From contig CAKULY010000009.1 in NCBI GenBank assembly GCA_934667505.1, positions 1 to 64,000 of the forward strand: 64,000 bases of DNA. The letters are read 5' to 3'. Under the pieces are notes generated by a model. It saw only the letters and a program-made list of their open reading frames with translations. It did no database searches and was not told the origin of the DNA. Both the position numbers and the translations under genes were made by a program. Below are positions 7,236-16,366 of the stretch, piece after piece; the stretch's first letter is position 1; every line of letters begins with the position of its first letter. Origin of the DNA: an uncultured Treponema sp. Lineage in GTDB: Bacteria > Spirochaetota > Spirochaetia > Treponematales > Treponemataceae.

Positions 7236-9056
7236 CTATTCGTTTGGGTCTACATCCCACTGTACGTCAATGGTTCTGTTCTCAACGCTTTGAATACGCT
7301 GAAAAGTTGGGCAAGATGCCTTGTGAACTGTAATTCCTTTGTAGCGGCTTACATAGCCTACTATTGGATCTGGATATTTTGGTCTGCAGCATTGAGCAAA
7401 AGTTACCATAAAGTTTGATGTGTTTCCAATGCGAACTTTTTCTACTTTTTTTGCGTTTGCATTTTCCTGGCGATTTTCTGTTTTTGTTCCTTTTTTATGA
7501 ACTTTTCTTTGTTCACCTTGATTTTGCAATGCTAAAGCCGTCGCATTCTCTGCCATCAGCTTTTCGGCGGCAGCCTTGTCCATAAAGTTCGGGTCGTTTG
7601 CCACAAGCCACGCGTGAATTTTTTGCTTTGCCTTGTATGTTTTCACACTCTTTAACTGAGATTCTGTCGGGTGTGCCTGAGGATTTGTAAGTATTTCTAT
7701 AATTTGAGTGTTTTTAAGCTCTTGCGTAAGGGAAATTATTTTTCCGTCTGCTTTTGCCCCTACAATTTTTTCGCCAATCGCGCTGTGGATTGAATACGCA
7801 AAATCAATTGCGTTAGAACCAACTGGAAGCTGTTTTACATCGCCCTTTGGCGTAAATACAACAATTTCGTCACCTAGCAAGTCATTCTTAAAATTCTGAA
7901 AATACAAGTCGTTGGTAAACGATTTTTCCTTAAGCTCTTGCAGCTGGTTAAAAATGCCAAGTTTTCCAGCGTCTACAAGGTCGTGGTTTGTTCCTTTTTT
8001 GTAAAGCCAGTGGCTTGCAACTCCGTGTTCGGCGATGTCGTGCATTTTTTGAGTTCTTATCTGGATTTCAAGAGGCCGGTCTTCGCACATTACCGTTGTG
8101 TGCAGCGACTGGTAGCCGTTTGCTTTTGGCATTGCAATGTAGTCCTTGAACCTTCCGTCTAAAGGTTTCCAAAGACTGTGAACAATTCCTATTAGAGTAT
8201 AACATTCTTGGTTTGTTTGGCAGATTATTCGCAATGCTAATAAGTCAAAAAGTTCTCCAGGTTCTTTGTTCCTTTTTCGCATTTTTTGATAAATTGAATA
8301 AAAGTGCTTCGCTCTGCTTGTAATTGAAATTTTTATGCCAGCTTTTTCCGCTTCTTTTTGAATTTTGCTTACAGCATTATTTAGGTAGGCTGCGCGTTCT
8401 TCTTTTTTTTGGCTGATTACAGCTTTTATTTGTTGAAATGCGTCTGGATTTGTGTATTTTAGGCTTGAATCTTCAAATTCATTTTTTATCTGCTGCATAC
8501 CAAGCCTGTCTGCTAGAGGTGCCCAAATATCTATAGCTTCGGCTGCTAACGCTCTTTGCTTTTCTGTTTCCAGGCTTTTTATGTTTTGAATGCGGTCGAG
8601 TTTGTCGGCGATTTTTACAAAGATGACTCTTATGTCGTCTACCATTGCGAAGAGCATTTTCCTTATGGCATCTGCCTGTTGCAGCGTTTTAGAATTTATG
8701 GAAAGATTCATTATTTTGGATGTGCCATTTATTATGTTTAGTACGGTTTTTCCAAATTCTGATTCTATTTCTTCGGGCGTTACTCCCAGCGAATAAACGC
8801 TATGCAAGATTCCTGCAATTATGCAGTCTGCGTCAAAATTGTTTTCTGCAAGAATAAAGGCAATTCTAAGAGGGTGCAAGTAATAAGGTTTTCCACAAGA
8901 GCGAGAAAGACCTTCGCTTCTTTTGCAAAGAAAATTCCAGGCTTTTGTGATTTTTTCTTTTTCTTCGTTTGAAAAATAAGAAAAGTTTGTAAAAAATTCC
9001 TCAAGGAGTGCATGAGGAGAATCTTGTGGAGAATTAAAAGCAATGTTTTGACTCAT
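7236..9056 (-). CDS. RelA/SpoT-type (p)ppGpp synthetase with degenerate hydrolase domain
   Basis: The 606-residue protein has an N-terminal HD-like domain, a nucleotidyltransferase-type synthetase domain, a TGS domain (from about DEIVVFTPKGD) and a Cys-rich segment (AQCCRPKYPDP). The synthetase motifs are present: KDYIAMPKANGYQSLHT and EIQIRTQKMHDIAEHGVASHW. In the hydrolase domain His61 and Asp151 remain, but the central His-Asp pair reads His85-Ser86 and the following Glu-Asp pair is also lost. The protein ends just past the Cys-rich segment, so the C-terminal ACT domain of full-length Rel proteins is absent. It is therefore predicted to make but not degrade the alarmone. A good AAGGAAAGG ribosome-binding site precedes it. 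Confidence 0.88.
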   Translation of the reverse strand: MSQNIAFNSPQDSPHALLEEFFTNFSYFSNEEKEKITKAWNFLCKRSEGLSRSCGKPYYLHPLRIAFILAENNFDADCIIAGILHSVYSLGVTPEEIESEFGKTVLNIINGTSKIMNLSINSKTLQQADAIRKMLFAMVDDIRVIFVKIADKLDRIQNIKSLETEKQRALAAEAIDIWAPLADRLGMQQIKNEFEDSSLKYTNPDAFQQIKAVISQKKEERAAYLNNAVSKIQKEAEKAGIKISITSRAKHFYSIYQKMRKRNKEPGELFDLLALRIICQTNQECYTLIGIVHSLWKPLDGRFKDYIAMPKANGYQSLHTTVMCEDRPLEIQIRTQKMHDIAEHGVASHWLYKKGTNHDLVDAGKLGIFNQLQELKEKSFTNDLYFQNFKNDLLGDEIVVFTPKGDVKQLPVGSNAIDFAYSIHSAIGEKIVGAKADGKIISLTQELKNTQIIEILTNPQAHPTESQLKSVKTYKAKQKIHAWLVANDPNFMDKAAAEKLMAENATALALQNQGEQRKVHKKGTKTENRQENANAKKVEKVRIGNTSNFMVTFAQCCRPKYPDPIVGYVSRYKGITVHKASCPTFQRIQSVENRTIDVQWDVDPNE

Positions 9057-9385
9057 AAAATTCCTTTCCTTATAATTAAAATCTCTTAGAAAAGTATTAA
9101 TCTAATTTTCATTAAAATAACACGAAAAATCACTAATTAATAGTAAATTTTATAAAAAATCATTATATTTGTAATATGTTTTTGGAAAAAACGTGTAATA
9201 ATCTGTAACTATTTTTTTTACGTTTTGTTACTTTTATAAGTTTGCGTTGCAAACTTTCTTATTTAGGGTTTATCAAAACCCTAAAAACGGCTGAGTCAAG
9301 GTCTTGAGCGTAAGCGTACCTTGACCAGACGTATTAACTGCAATTTCTCACTTCGCTGTGAAATTGTCTTTTTATGGGAGTTAGT
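9057..9385. repeat. Hairpin-module mosaic upstream of the tolC-like gene
   Basis: No gene is present. After about 180 bases of very A/T-rich sequence come three modules: a palindrome AAGTTTGC-gtt-GCAAACTT (9238-9256), a 74-bp block (9261-9334) identical to one at 57050-57123, and a hairpin CAATTTC...GAAATTG (9341-9366). A GGGAG ribosome-binding site follows directly. The modules lie in the expected 5' leader of the efflux operon. Confidence 0.8.
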
Positions 9386-10684
9386 ATGAGAACCGAGAGG
9401 TTGGTTGGAGTCGTTGTTTTTATAGCAATTTTGTGCAGTTCTATGTATGCGCAAAATTCGAATGTTAGAACCATAACTTTAGAAGAAGCTGTGAATCTTG
9501 CAAACGAAAATAATATTTCCATAAAGAATGCGCAGAGCGAACTTTATTTGTTAAAGGCAAAAAATACGTATTCTTGGAATAGTGTTAGTCCGTCCGGAAG
9601 CGTTTCAAGTTCTTTCGCAGATGATTTTGAAAGCGATGTGAAGAATTTTTCTGTTTCAGGAACGCTGCGTTTGGCTCTTTCTACGAACCTTTACACATCT
9701 ATTGTTGGCGCAAAGTTAAATTATGAAGCGGGAAAACTTTCTTATGAGCAAAGCTGCAGGCAAATTGAACTTAGCGTTCGCAAGGCTTTTTATGGTCTTC
9801 TTTATGAACAGGAATATCTTGTCTTGCAGCAAAGAAGCTTAGAAACTGCAAAAAGCCAGTATGAGCAGAACACAAAAAAGTTCAACAATGGGCAAATGAG
9901 TGAACTGGACGTTATGACTAGCCGCGTAAATTATGAGCAAAAAAAGCCTTCTGTTGAAGCTGCCGCTTTGCAGTTAAAAAATGATTTTGCTTCTTTTAAG
10001 CAGCTTTTAGGGATTCCACAGGACCAGGAAATTGAATTAAAAGGTTCTTTAAATGAAATTCTTATGGTGAGCAAAGTAAATCTTCCAGAAGAATTAGAAA
10101 CCGCCCCTTCAGTTGCATCTGCGCAGTACACGCTTGAAAGTGCAGAAAATACACTGCTTGCAAGCAGATTTAGTGCTTACGGTCCTACTGTCAGCGCCTC
10201 TTATTCCTATGGAAAATCAAAATCCGATGGCGTTGCAAGCGCAATGAATCCTTCTGGCGACGACTGGAAAACAACAAACAGCCTTTCTTTAGGCGTTTCT
10301 ATTCCTTTGGACGGTTGTCTTCCGTGGTCAACGAGTTCTGCAACGGTTAGAGCTTCTAAAATCAATGTTGAAAGCGCGAAGCGCAATCTTGAAAATGCAA
10401 AAACCACTTTAGAAATAAACAAAGAAAACTACTTAAGAAAAATAGAACTAGGGATAAATCAAATTAAGTCCCTTCAGCAAAACGTTGACCTTGCTCGGAC
10501 GACTTACACAATGACGAAAGCCGCTTATGATTACGGAAAAACAGATCTTCAAAGCTTGCAGTCTTCTAGCGATAAAGTTCTTACCGCTGAAGTAAATTTA
10601 AAAAGCCAGGCGTACTCGCTTATGGGAACTATATTAGACCTTGAATATCTTTTAGGAATACCTTTGGGGTCTTCTATAAACTAG
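9386..10684 (+). CDS. TolC-family outer-membrane efflux channel
   Basis: The protein starts with a signal peptide that ends near SMYAQ, followed by long, alternating helical stretches typical of outer-membrane efflux proteins, for example EEAVNLANENNISIKNAQSE and the repeated region near the C terminus. The start at 9386 is preferred over 9374 because GGGAG lies just upstream of it. It is the first gene of an operon with an adaptor and an RND pump. Together they would export small molecules, drugs or envelope components across both membranes. The cargo is not evident. Confidence 0.85.
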   Translation: MRTERLVGVVVFIAILCSSMYAQNSNVRTITLEEAVNLANENNISIKNAQSELYLLKAKNTYSWNSVSPSGSVSSSFADDFESDVKNFSVSGTLRLALSTNLYTSIVGAKLNYEAGKLSYEQSCRQIELSVRKAFYGLLYEQEYLVLQQRSLETAKSQYEQNTKKFNNGQMSELDVMTSRVNYEQKKPSVEAAALQLKNDFASFKQLLGIPQDQEIELKGSLNEILMVSKVNLPEELETAPSVASAQYTLESAENTLLASRFSAYGPTVSASYSYGKSKSDGVASAMNPSGDDWKTTNSLSLGVSIPLDGCLPWSTSSATVRASKINVESAKRNLENAKTTLEINKENYLRKIELGINQIKSLQQNVDLARTTYTMTKAAYDYGKTDLQSLQSSSDKVLTAEVNLKSQAYSLMGTILDLEYLLGIPLGSSIN

Positions 10685-10748
10685 ATGACCAAAAGCCGGT
10701 TTTTTACATTTATAAAAAACTTGGCTTTCAATCTAAATACGACTTAAA

Positions 10749-10767
10749 AGGTTTGCGCTGCAAACTT
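10749..10767. repeat. Small palindrome module between tolC-like and adaptor genes
   Basis: GTTTGC-gct-GCAAAC is the same palindrome type as at 9238 and 56948. It sits just before the adaptor's ribosome-binding site. A separate T-rich hairpin lies a little upstream (about 10690-10731). Confidence 0.6.
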
Positions 10768-10789
10768 AGTTATGAGGAGAAAATATATT

Positions 10790-11758
10790 ATGGAAAAAAA
10801 ATCTAAAAAAACGCTGATAACAATTGTTGTTATTCTTGTTGTTACTATTTTAAGCATCTTTTTAATTTCAGCGATTGGAAAAAAATCTAAAAAGGCGGCT
10901 ATGCCTCCTATGGGGATGATGGGTGGCGGAGAAAGCACTACAGTTGTAACTGTTCGCAGTCAGGAAGTTTCTGTGCAAACTTTAAAAGACTACGTTATGA
11001 CAAATGGCGAAGTTGAAAGTCAAAGCGCAATAGAAGTTTATCCTTCTATGAGCGGAAAGATTTCTTCTGTAAATGTTATGCTCGGCTCTCATGTAAAAAA
11101 GGATGACATCATTGCGTACATTGACCCAAGCGAGCCTGGCTCAAACTATGCAAAAAGTCCTGTTACGGCTCCTATAAGCGGAAGCATTGTTTCTTCTCCG
11201 TTAAAAGTTGGCGCTAAGGTTTCTCCTACAAGTGCGGTTACCATGATTGGCGATATTGAAAATCTTCAAATTTCAGCTCCGGTTCCAGAACGCTATGTGG
11301 CAGAGTTAAAACCCGGCTTAAAAGCTGAAATTTCTTTGGAAGCGTATCCTGGAATTGTGTTCAATGCTACAGTTTCCAGGGTTAGTCCTGTAGTTGACAA
11401 AAACAGCCGCACAAAGGAAATTATTTTAAACTTTGATAAGAAAGACAGCCGCGTAAACGCAGGCATGTTCGCAAAGGTGAAGCTTTATACATCTGAGTAC
11501 AAAGGTCAAATTGTTGTTCCAAAAGACGCAGTTGTTCAGGATGATGAAAATTCTTATCTTTATGTTGTAAATGATAATTACAAAGTTTCCAAGCGTTCTG
11601 TAAAAACTGGAAAATCTGTGGATTCTTACATTCAAATCACGGACAATCTCATGCCAGGTGAACGAGTTGTAGTTGAAGGTATGCTTTCTCTTTCTGATGG
11701 ATGCAGTGTAAACGACATTGCTAATCCTAAGAAAGCTGAAGATAAAAATGCGGAGTAA
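10790..11758 (+). CDS. RND efflux periplasmic adaptor (membrane fusion protein)
   Basis: The protein begins with a basic stretch and one membrane segment (about residues 9-26). A Met/Gly-rich linker follows, then the barrel-sandwich hybrid halves (GKISSVNVMLGSHVKKDDII and TAPISGSIVSSPLKVGAKV) and beta-barrel and membrane-proximal domains. It would bridge the inner-membrane pump and the TolC-like channel. An ATG at 10772 is less likely because AGGAGA lies nine bases upstream of 10790. The stop is three bases from the pump's start. Confidence 0.87.
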   Translation: MEKKSKKTLITIVVILVVTILSIFLISAIGKKSKKAAMPPMGMMGGGESTTVVTVRSQEVSVQTLKDYVMTNGEVESQSAIEVYPSMSGKISSVNVMLGSHVKKDDIIAYIDPSEPGSNYAKSPVTAPISGSIVSSPLKVGAKVSPTSAVTMIGDIENLQISAPVPERYVAELKPGLKAEISLEAYPGIVFNATVSRVSPVVDKNSRTKEIILNFDKKDSRVNAGMFAKVKLYTSEYKGQIVVPKDAVVQDDENSYLYVVNDNYKVSKRSVKTGKSVDSYIQITDNLMPGERVVVEGMLSLSDGCSVNDIANPKKAEDKNAE

Positions 11759-11761
11759 ACT

Positions 11762-14700
11762 ATGAGCATTTCTAGAAAGACTCTTGAACATCCTGTTCTA
11801 ACTTTAATTGTATTTACACTTTTATTTGCTGTAGGAATTTTTTCCTTAAGAACTTGTTCTATAGGATTGTTCCCGGAAATAGATGCCCCTTATGTAATGG
11901 TAATGACAACTTATCAAAATGCGGGTCCGGAATCTGTTGAAAAAACTGTAACAAAGGTTTTGGAAGGTGCTTTGGTAAGCGTAAACGGTCTGAAAAACTT
12001 ATATTCAACATCTTCAGAAAGCTCTTCAATGATTCAGCTGGAATTCAATTATGGAACAGATATTGAATCCGCAGTAAACGACATTCGGGACAAGCTTGGG
12101 CGAGTGGAACGCTCTTTGCCGGACAATGCTTCTTCGCCGACAATTTTTAGAATGTCGGCAGATTCCATGCCAATAATGCGAATTTCTATTCGGGGAAACC
12201 GCTCTGTAGATGATATTAAGCAAATCGCCGAAGACAGCATAGTTGATATTCTTGAGCAGGCAGATGGTGTTGCCGAAGCAAGTGTCAGCGGCGGAAAAAC
12301 AAAGGTTGTTCGCGTAGAGCTTGAACAAAATCGCCTTGCCGCTTATGGATTTACCGTAACTCAAGTTAGCGCGGCTTTGGCTAAGCAGAACCTTGAGCTT
12401 GGCGGCGGAAAATTAAACGAAGGTCAAAAAGATTACGTTGTCAGAACAACTGGAGAATTTTCGGATATTGAAGACATTAATAACACTGTAATTGCAACTA
12501 TAAATGGTTATGACGTAAAGCTTCGCGATATAGGGCGTGCTTATCTTGGCTATGAAGATTTGCAAAGGGAAGTTTTTATAAATGGCGAGCACGGTGTTTA
12601 TGTAAGTGTTACCAAGCAGTCAGGTTCAAATTCTGTAACCGTTGCAAATAATGTTTACGAAAAAATGGATCAGCTAAAAAAGACTCTTCCTTCTGATATA
12701 ACAATGAAGATTATTCAAGACGACACAGATTCAATTAGGGATACAATTCAAACTCTTGTGGATTCCGCTTGGCAAGGACTTTTGCTTGCAGTCATAATCT
12801 TGTTTATCTTTTTGCAGAACTTTAAGTCTACAATTATAATTTCAATTTCCATTCCGCTTTCGATGGTTATAACGCTTTTGTGTATGAACCTCGCCGGAAT
12901 TACGCTGAACATGATGACTCTTACGGGGCTTATTTTGGGCGTAGGTATGATAGTAGATGCCTCAATCGTTATGATAGATAACATCTATTCGTACCGTTCC
13001 AGGGGTGCGAAGCCTAAAATTTCGGCAATTCTTGGTTCTCAGGAAATGATTGCTTCTGTTGTTTCTGGAAACTTAACGACAATTTGTGTTTTTGTCCCTT
13101 TCCTTCTGTATATGAAAGACTTAGGAATGATGGGGCAAATGTTCAAGGGAATTATTTTTACAATTGTAATAGCCCTTGTTTCCTCTCTTCTAGTTGCAAT
13201 CTTTTTGGTTCCAGTTCTTGCAGGAAAATTTTTGCCGCTTTCAAACCGTGCCGAAAAGCCTGTAAAGTCAGCTTTCTTTAAGTTTCTTTACGGTATATTC
13301 CAAAAGGGAATTGATGCGGTAACAAACGTTTATAAAAAAATGCTTGCCTGGGCGCTTGCAAATAGGGCGGTTACAATTGTTGCTTCTGTTTGTATTTTGA
13401 TTATTTCCTTTGCGCTTGTGCCAACAATGCAGGTAAACATGATGCCGGAGGGAAACGACGATTCTGTAACTTTGAATATTACGATGCCGATTGGAACTCC
13501 TCTTACAGAAACAAAGGCAGTTGCCCTTGCGTTTGAAGATATTGTAAAAAATGAAGTGAAAGGATATGAAACTCTTACAACTACCGTAGGTTCTGGAGGC
13601 GGTTGGGGAAGCAGCTCTTCTTATAAAGCAACTGTTCAGATTGTTCTTCCTGATGCGAGCGAGCAAATTGAATCTGCTGAAGATATAAAGAAGATTTTGA
13701 GAAGTCACTTTTCAGATTTTTCTGGCGCAAGGCTAAGCTTTAGAGCTGGCATGCGTGGTCAAATGATGGGTAGCGATATAGACATTGCAATCCGTTCAAA
13801 CGATTTGGATAAGGCTTTTGATATTGCCCAAAAGATTTCTGGCATAATGGATGGAATGGCTTCTATTGGAGATACCACTGTAGATACGGAAAAAGGTCTT
13901 CCTCAGGTAGAAGTTGTAATTGACCGCGACCGTGCTTATTCCTTTGGTGTGGATGTAACAACCGTTGCCCGGGAAATAAATTATGCTGTAAACGGTGTAA
14001 CTGCAACTTCTTACAGAAAAGATGGAAAAGAGTACGATGTTGTTGTTATGTATCAGCCAGAGGATAGAAAAAGCGTTGTTGACCTTGAGTCTATGTATGT
14101 AATGGGAACTTCTGGCAAGGTCTGTGTTTCTAACTTCGCAAGCTTAAAGCGCGGTTTAGGACCTGTTTCAATCTCCAGGGAAAATCAGAGCCGGATTATT
14201 CACGTTACTGCAAACGTTTTGACAAAGCAAAATGCCAATATAATTGAAAACGAAATTAAACAGCAAATTTCAGAAAACATGATTGTTCCAGACAGCGTTT
14301 CAATTTCGTTTGAAGGTTCTTGGGGCGACACAACAAAGCAGTTGAAACTGTACGCAGCAATCGCGGCAATGGCAATTATTCTTGTATTTGGAGTTATGGC
14401 CGCAACATACGAATCTTTTAAAGCTCCTTTTATAAACCTTGTAACAATTCCGTTTATGTTTATCGGTGTGATTCTTTTGTATAAGATTTTAGGGCAGCCG
14501 ATTTCTATTATGGCGATGGTCGGAATTATTATGCTGGTAGGAATTGTTGTAAACAACGGTATTATTCTTGTAGACTATACAAACCTTCTTAGAGCAAGAG
14601 ATATTCCTATGATGCAAGCCTGTCTTGAAGCGGGAACTAGCCGCCTTAGACCGGTTTTAATGACCACCCTTACTACAATTTTAGGAATGTTGCCTATGTG

Positions 14701-14920
14701 CTTTGCAAGCGAAGGAATGGCTGCCATGGTTCAGCCTATTGGAATCGCTGTTGTAGGCGGACTTGTTTCTTCTACATTCGTAACCTTGCTTATAATTCCA
14801 GTCCTTTATTCAATAGTTATGAAGGATAAAAAAGCAAAGAAAACAAAATTGATGCTTGCTTACGAAAAAGAAGTTGAAGCTTGTAAAAAAGAATCAGATT
14901 CTGGTTCAGGAGATAACTAG
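11762..14920 (+). CDS. RND-family efflux pump, AcrB/MexB-like
   Basis: The 1052-residue inner-membrane proton antiporter shows the standard layout of one N-terminal helix, a large periplasmic loop, six helices, a second loop and five more helices. The family start PVLTLIVFTLLFAVGIFSL and the GxxVDxSIVMIDNI segment in the fourth helix (GMIVDASIVMIDNIY) are recognisable; the latter carries one of the two aspartates seen in AcrB. The second half has the expected GIVVNNGIILVDYTN. Genes for the channel and adaptor lie upstream. The sequence gives no clear drug or metal specificity. Confidence 0.92.
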   Translation: MSISRKTLEHPVLTLIVFTLLFAVGIFSLRTCSIGLFPEIDAPYVMVMTTYQNAGPESVEKTVTKVLEGALVSVNGLKNLYSTSSESSSMIQLEFNYGTDIESAVNDIRDKLGRVERSLPDNASSPTIFRMSADSMPIMRISIRGNRSVDDIKQIAEDSIVDILEQADGVAEASVSGGKTKVVRVELEQNRLAAYGFTVTQVSAALAKQNLELGGGKLNEGQKDYVVRTTGEFSDIEDINNTVIATINGYDVKLRDIGRAYLGYEDLQREVFINGEHGVYVSVTKQSGSNSVTVANNVYEKMDQLKKTLPSDITMKIIQDDTDSIRDTIQTLVDSAWQGLLLAVIILFIFLQNFKSTIIISISIPLSMVITLLCMNLAGITLNMMTLTGLILGVGMIVDASIVMIDNIYSYRSRGAKPKISAILGSQEMIASVVSGNLTTICVFVPFLLYMKDLGMMGQMFKGIIFTIVIALVSSLLVAIFLVPVLAGKFLPLSNRAEKPVKSAFFKFLYGIFQKGIDAVTNVYKKMLAWALANRAVTIVASVCILIISFALVPTMQVNMMPEGNDDSVTLNITMPIGTPLTETKAVALAFEDIVKNEVKGYETLTTTVGSGGGWGSSSSYKATVQIVLPDASEQIESAEDIKKILRSHFSDFSGARLSFRAGMRGQMMGSDIDIAIRSNDLDKAFDIAQKISGIMDGMASIGDTTVDTEKGLPQVEVVIDRDRAYSFGVDVTTVAREINYAVNGVTATSYRKDGKEYDVVVMYQPEDRKSVVDLESMYVMGTSGKVCVSNFASLKRGLGPVSISRENQSRIIHVTANVLTKQNANIIENEIKQQISENMIVPDSVSISFEGSWGDTTKQLKLYAAIAAMAIILVFGVMAATYESFKAPFINLVTIPFMFIGVILLYKILGQPISIMAMVGIIMLVGIVVNNGIILVDYTNLLRARDIPMMQACLEAGTSRLRPVLMTTLTTILGMLPMCFASEGMAAMVQPIGIAVVGGLVSSTFVTLLIIPVLYSIVMKDKKAKKTKLMLAYEKEVEACKKESDSGSGDN

Positions 14921-14922
14921 AT

Positions 14923-15216
14923 ATGACAGATTACAGAATTGAAATTATTTCAAATCAGTCCGTAGAGGATGACATTACAGAGCTTATAGAGGAAGCTATT
15001 CCTGAAATTCAGTATACAGTAATGCCTGTTGTTCACGGTAAAGGCGGACATTCCAAAAAATTGGGAACAACCACTTGGCCAGAACAAAATTTCCTTATGT
15101 TTAGTTATGTTTCTGAAGAAGAGGCAAAAAAAATAAAGCAGCTTGTGGAACTTGTAAAATTGAAGTTCCCAAGCGAAGGCGTTTCATTTTTTGCTTGCAA
15201 ACAGGCTGACTTGTAA
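14923..15216 (+). CDS. Small PII-like protein at the end of the RND operon
   Basis: This 97-residue protein starts two bases after the pump gene. It alternates beta and alpha segments like a ferredoxin/PII fold and has a loop-like stretch HGKGGHSKKLGTTTWPEQN, where PII-related proteins place a ligand loop. Similar small proteins accompany some RND pumps and may sense the cargo or energy state. That role is an inference from position; no characterised family member is recognised with certainty. Confidence 0.55.
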   Translation: MTDYRIEIISNQSVEDDITELIEEAIPEIQYTVMPVVHGKGGHSKKLGTTTWPEQNFLMFSYVSEEEAKKIKQLVELVKLKFPSEGVSFFACKQADL

Positions 15217-15226
15217 AAGATAAGTT

Positions 15227-15420
15227 CAAATTTCAAGTTTTTAAAAACTGAATAAAAGCATAAGCGAGTTTACAATTTGCGAAGATTTTGCGCGATAAGA
15301 ACAGTTAAAGTTGCGTAGCAACCAAAATCGGTTCAAACGAAGTGTGAGTACAATCATCTGCAGCAAATTGGAAATTTGCTGTGAGCGTTTTTACACAATT
15401 TATAAAAAACTTGAAATTTG
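15227..15420. repeat. Terminal-inverted-repeat intergenic element, copy B (enlarged)
   Basis: The ends form a perfect 16-bp inverted repeat (CAAATTTCAAGTTTTT at 15227 and its complement ending at 15420). The first part matches the element's usual AAAAGC..AAGCGA..TTTACAATTTG core. The copy is about 194 bp, roughly twice the usual size, with extra hairpin sequence inside. It separates the convergent efflux operon and prmC. Confidence 0.65.
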
Positions 15421-15422
15421 AT

Positions 15423-16352
15423 CTATTTTGTTCCAGTTACAACTCTAAGCTGATTTTCAAGGTCGCAGATTATAGATGTGTTTTTAAAGCCAGAGAGCGC
15501 GCAAAGTTCTCTGGCTTTTTTTGCGTTGTACTCGCCAGTTTCCATAAAAAAAAGCCCTCCATAAGAAAGGTGTGAATATGCCTGCGGAACAAGATTTCTG
15601 ATTAACTCAAGCCCATCGCTCGAAGTGCTTTTTTCGCCAGTTAGCGTAATGTCGCCGTCTAAGGCTAGGCGAGGTTCTTTTCTTCCATCTTTTAAGAGTT
15701 CGTCAACGAGTTTTGAAGGAACGTATGGCGGATTTGTAAGAATTGCGTCAAAAGTAGCGCCTATATTTTCGAAGAGATTTGTGCGGCAAAAACGAACTCT
15801 CTCTTGTTCGCCCGGCAAGAGAATGGATTGCGCATTCTTTTTCGCAATTTCAAGAGCGTTTTCGCTTATGTCGGCAAGGACAAACAGCGGCAATCGCTCC
15901 TTCAACGCTGAATCTGATGCAATTGTTTTTAGAACAGAAATGCCGATGCAGCCGCTGCCTGTGCACATATCGCAAACCGTTAAAATTCTGTTAGGATTTG
16001 CAATAATTTTTTCTTTAATTAAATTTACCGCGTTTTCTACAAGAATCTCTGTGTCGGGCTTTGGAATTAAAACGTCAGGAGTTACAAAAAAATCTAGTCC
16101 AAAAAATTCTTTGCGGCCTGTTATGTAGGCGATTGGAAGCCCGGTTTTTCTTAGCTCGATGGCATTTTTTAGCCAGTCTAGCGAATCCTTTGAAAGCAAA
16201 AAATCTGGGTTTAGCAAAATCCAAGTTTTGCTTTTGCAAAGACAGTACTCTAATAGAACATTTATGTCTAAAAGAACACTGTTTTCGTCTTTCCTTATTT
16301 GACCAGAATAAAGTTCAGTATAGGCAAACTTTTTAAAATCCTTAATTGTCAT
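15423..16352 (-). CDS. prmC: Release-factor glutamine methyltransferase
   Basis: PrmC methylates the Gln of the GGQ motif in release factors 1 and 2 using SAM. The 309-residue protein has an N-terminal helical substrate-binding domain, a Rossmann methyltransferase core with a glycine-rich SAM loop (CDMCTGSGCIG, about 127-137) and the hallmark NPPY at 207-210. It lies 14 bases downstream of prfA, its substrate's gene. This is the common arrangement and supports both calls. Confidence 0.93.
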   Translation of the reverse strand: MTIKDFKKFAYTELYSGQIRKDENSVLLDINVLLEYCLCKSKTWILLNPDFLLSKDSLDWLKNAIELRKTGLPIAYITGRKEFFGLDFFVTPDVLIPKPDTEILVENAVNLIKEKIIANPNRILTVCDMCTGSGCIGISVLKTIASDSALKERLPLFVLADISENALEIAKKNAQSILLPGEQERVRFCRTNLFENIGATFDAILTNPPYVPSKLVDELLKDGRKEPRLALDGDITLTGEKSTSSDGLELIRNLVPQAYSHLSYGGLFFMETGEYNAKKARELCALSGFKNTSIICDLENQLRVVTGTK

Positions 16353-16366
16353 TTTTACTTAGCAAT

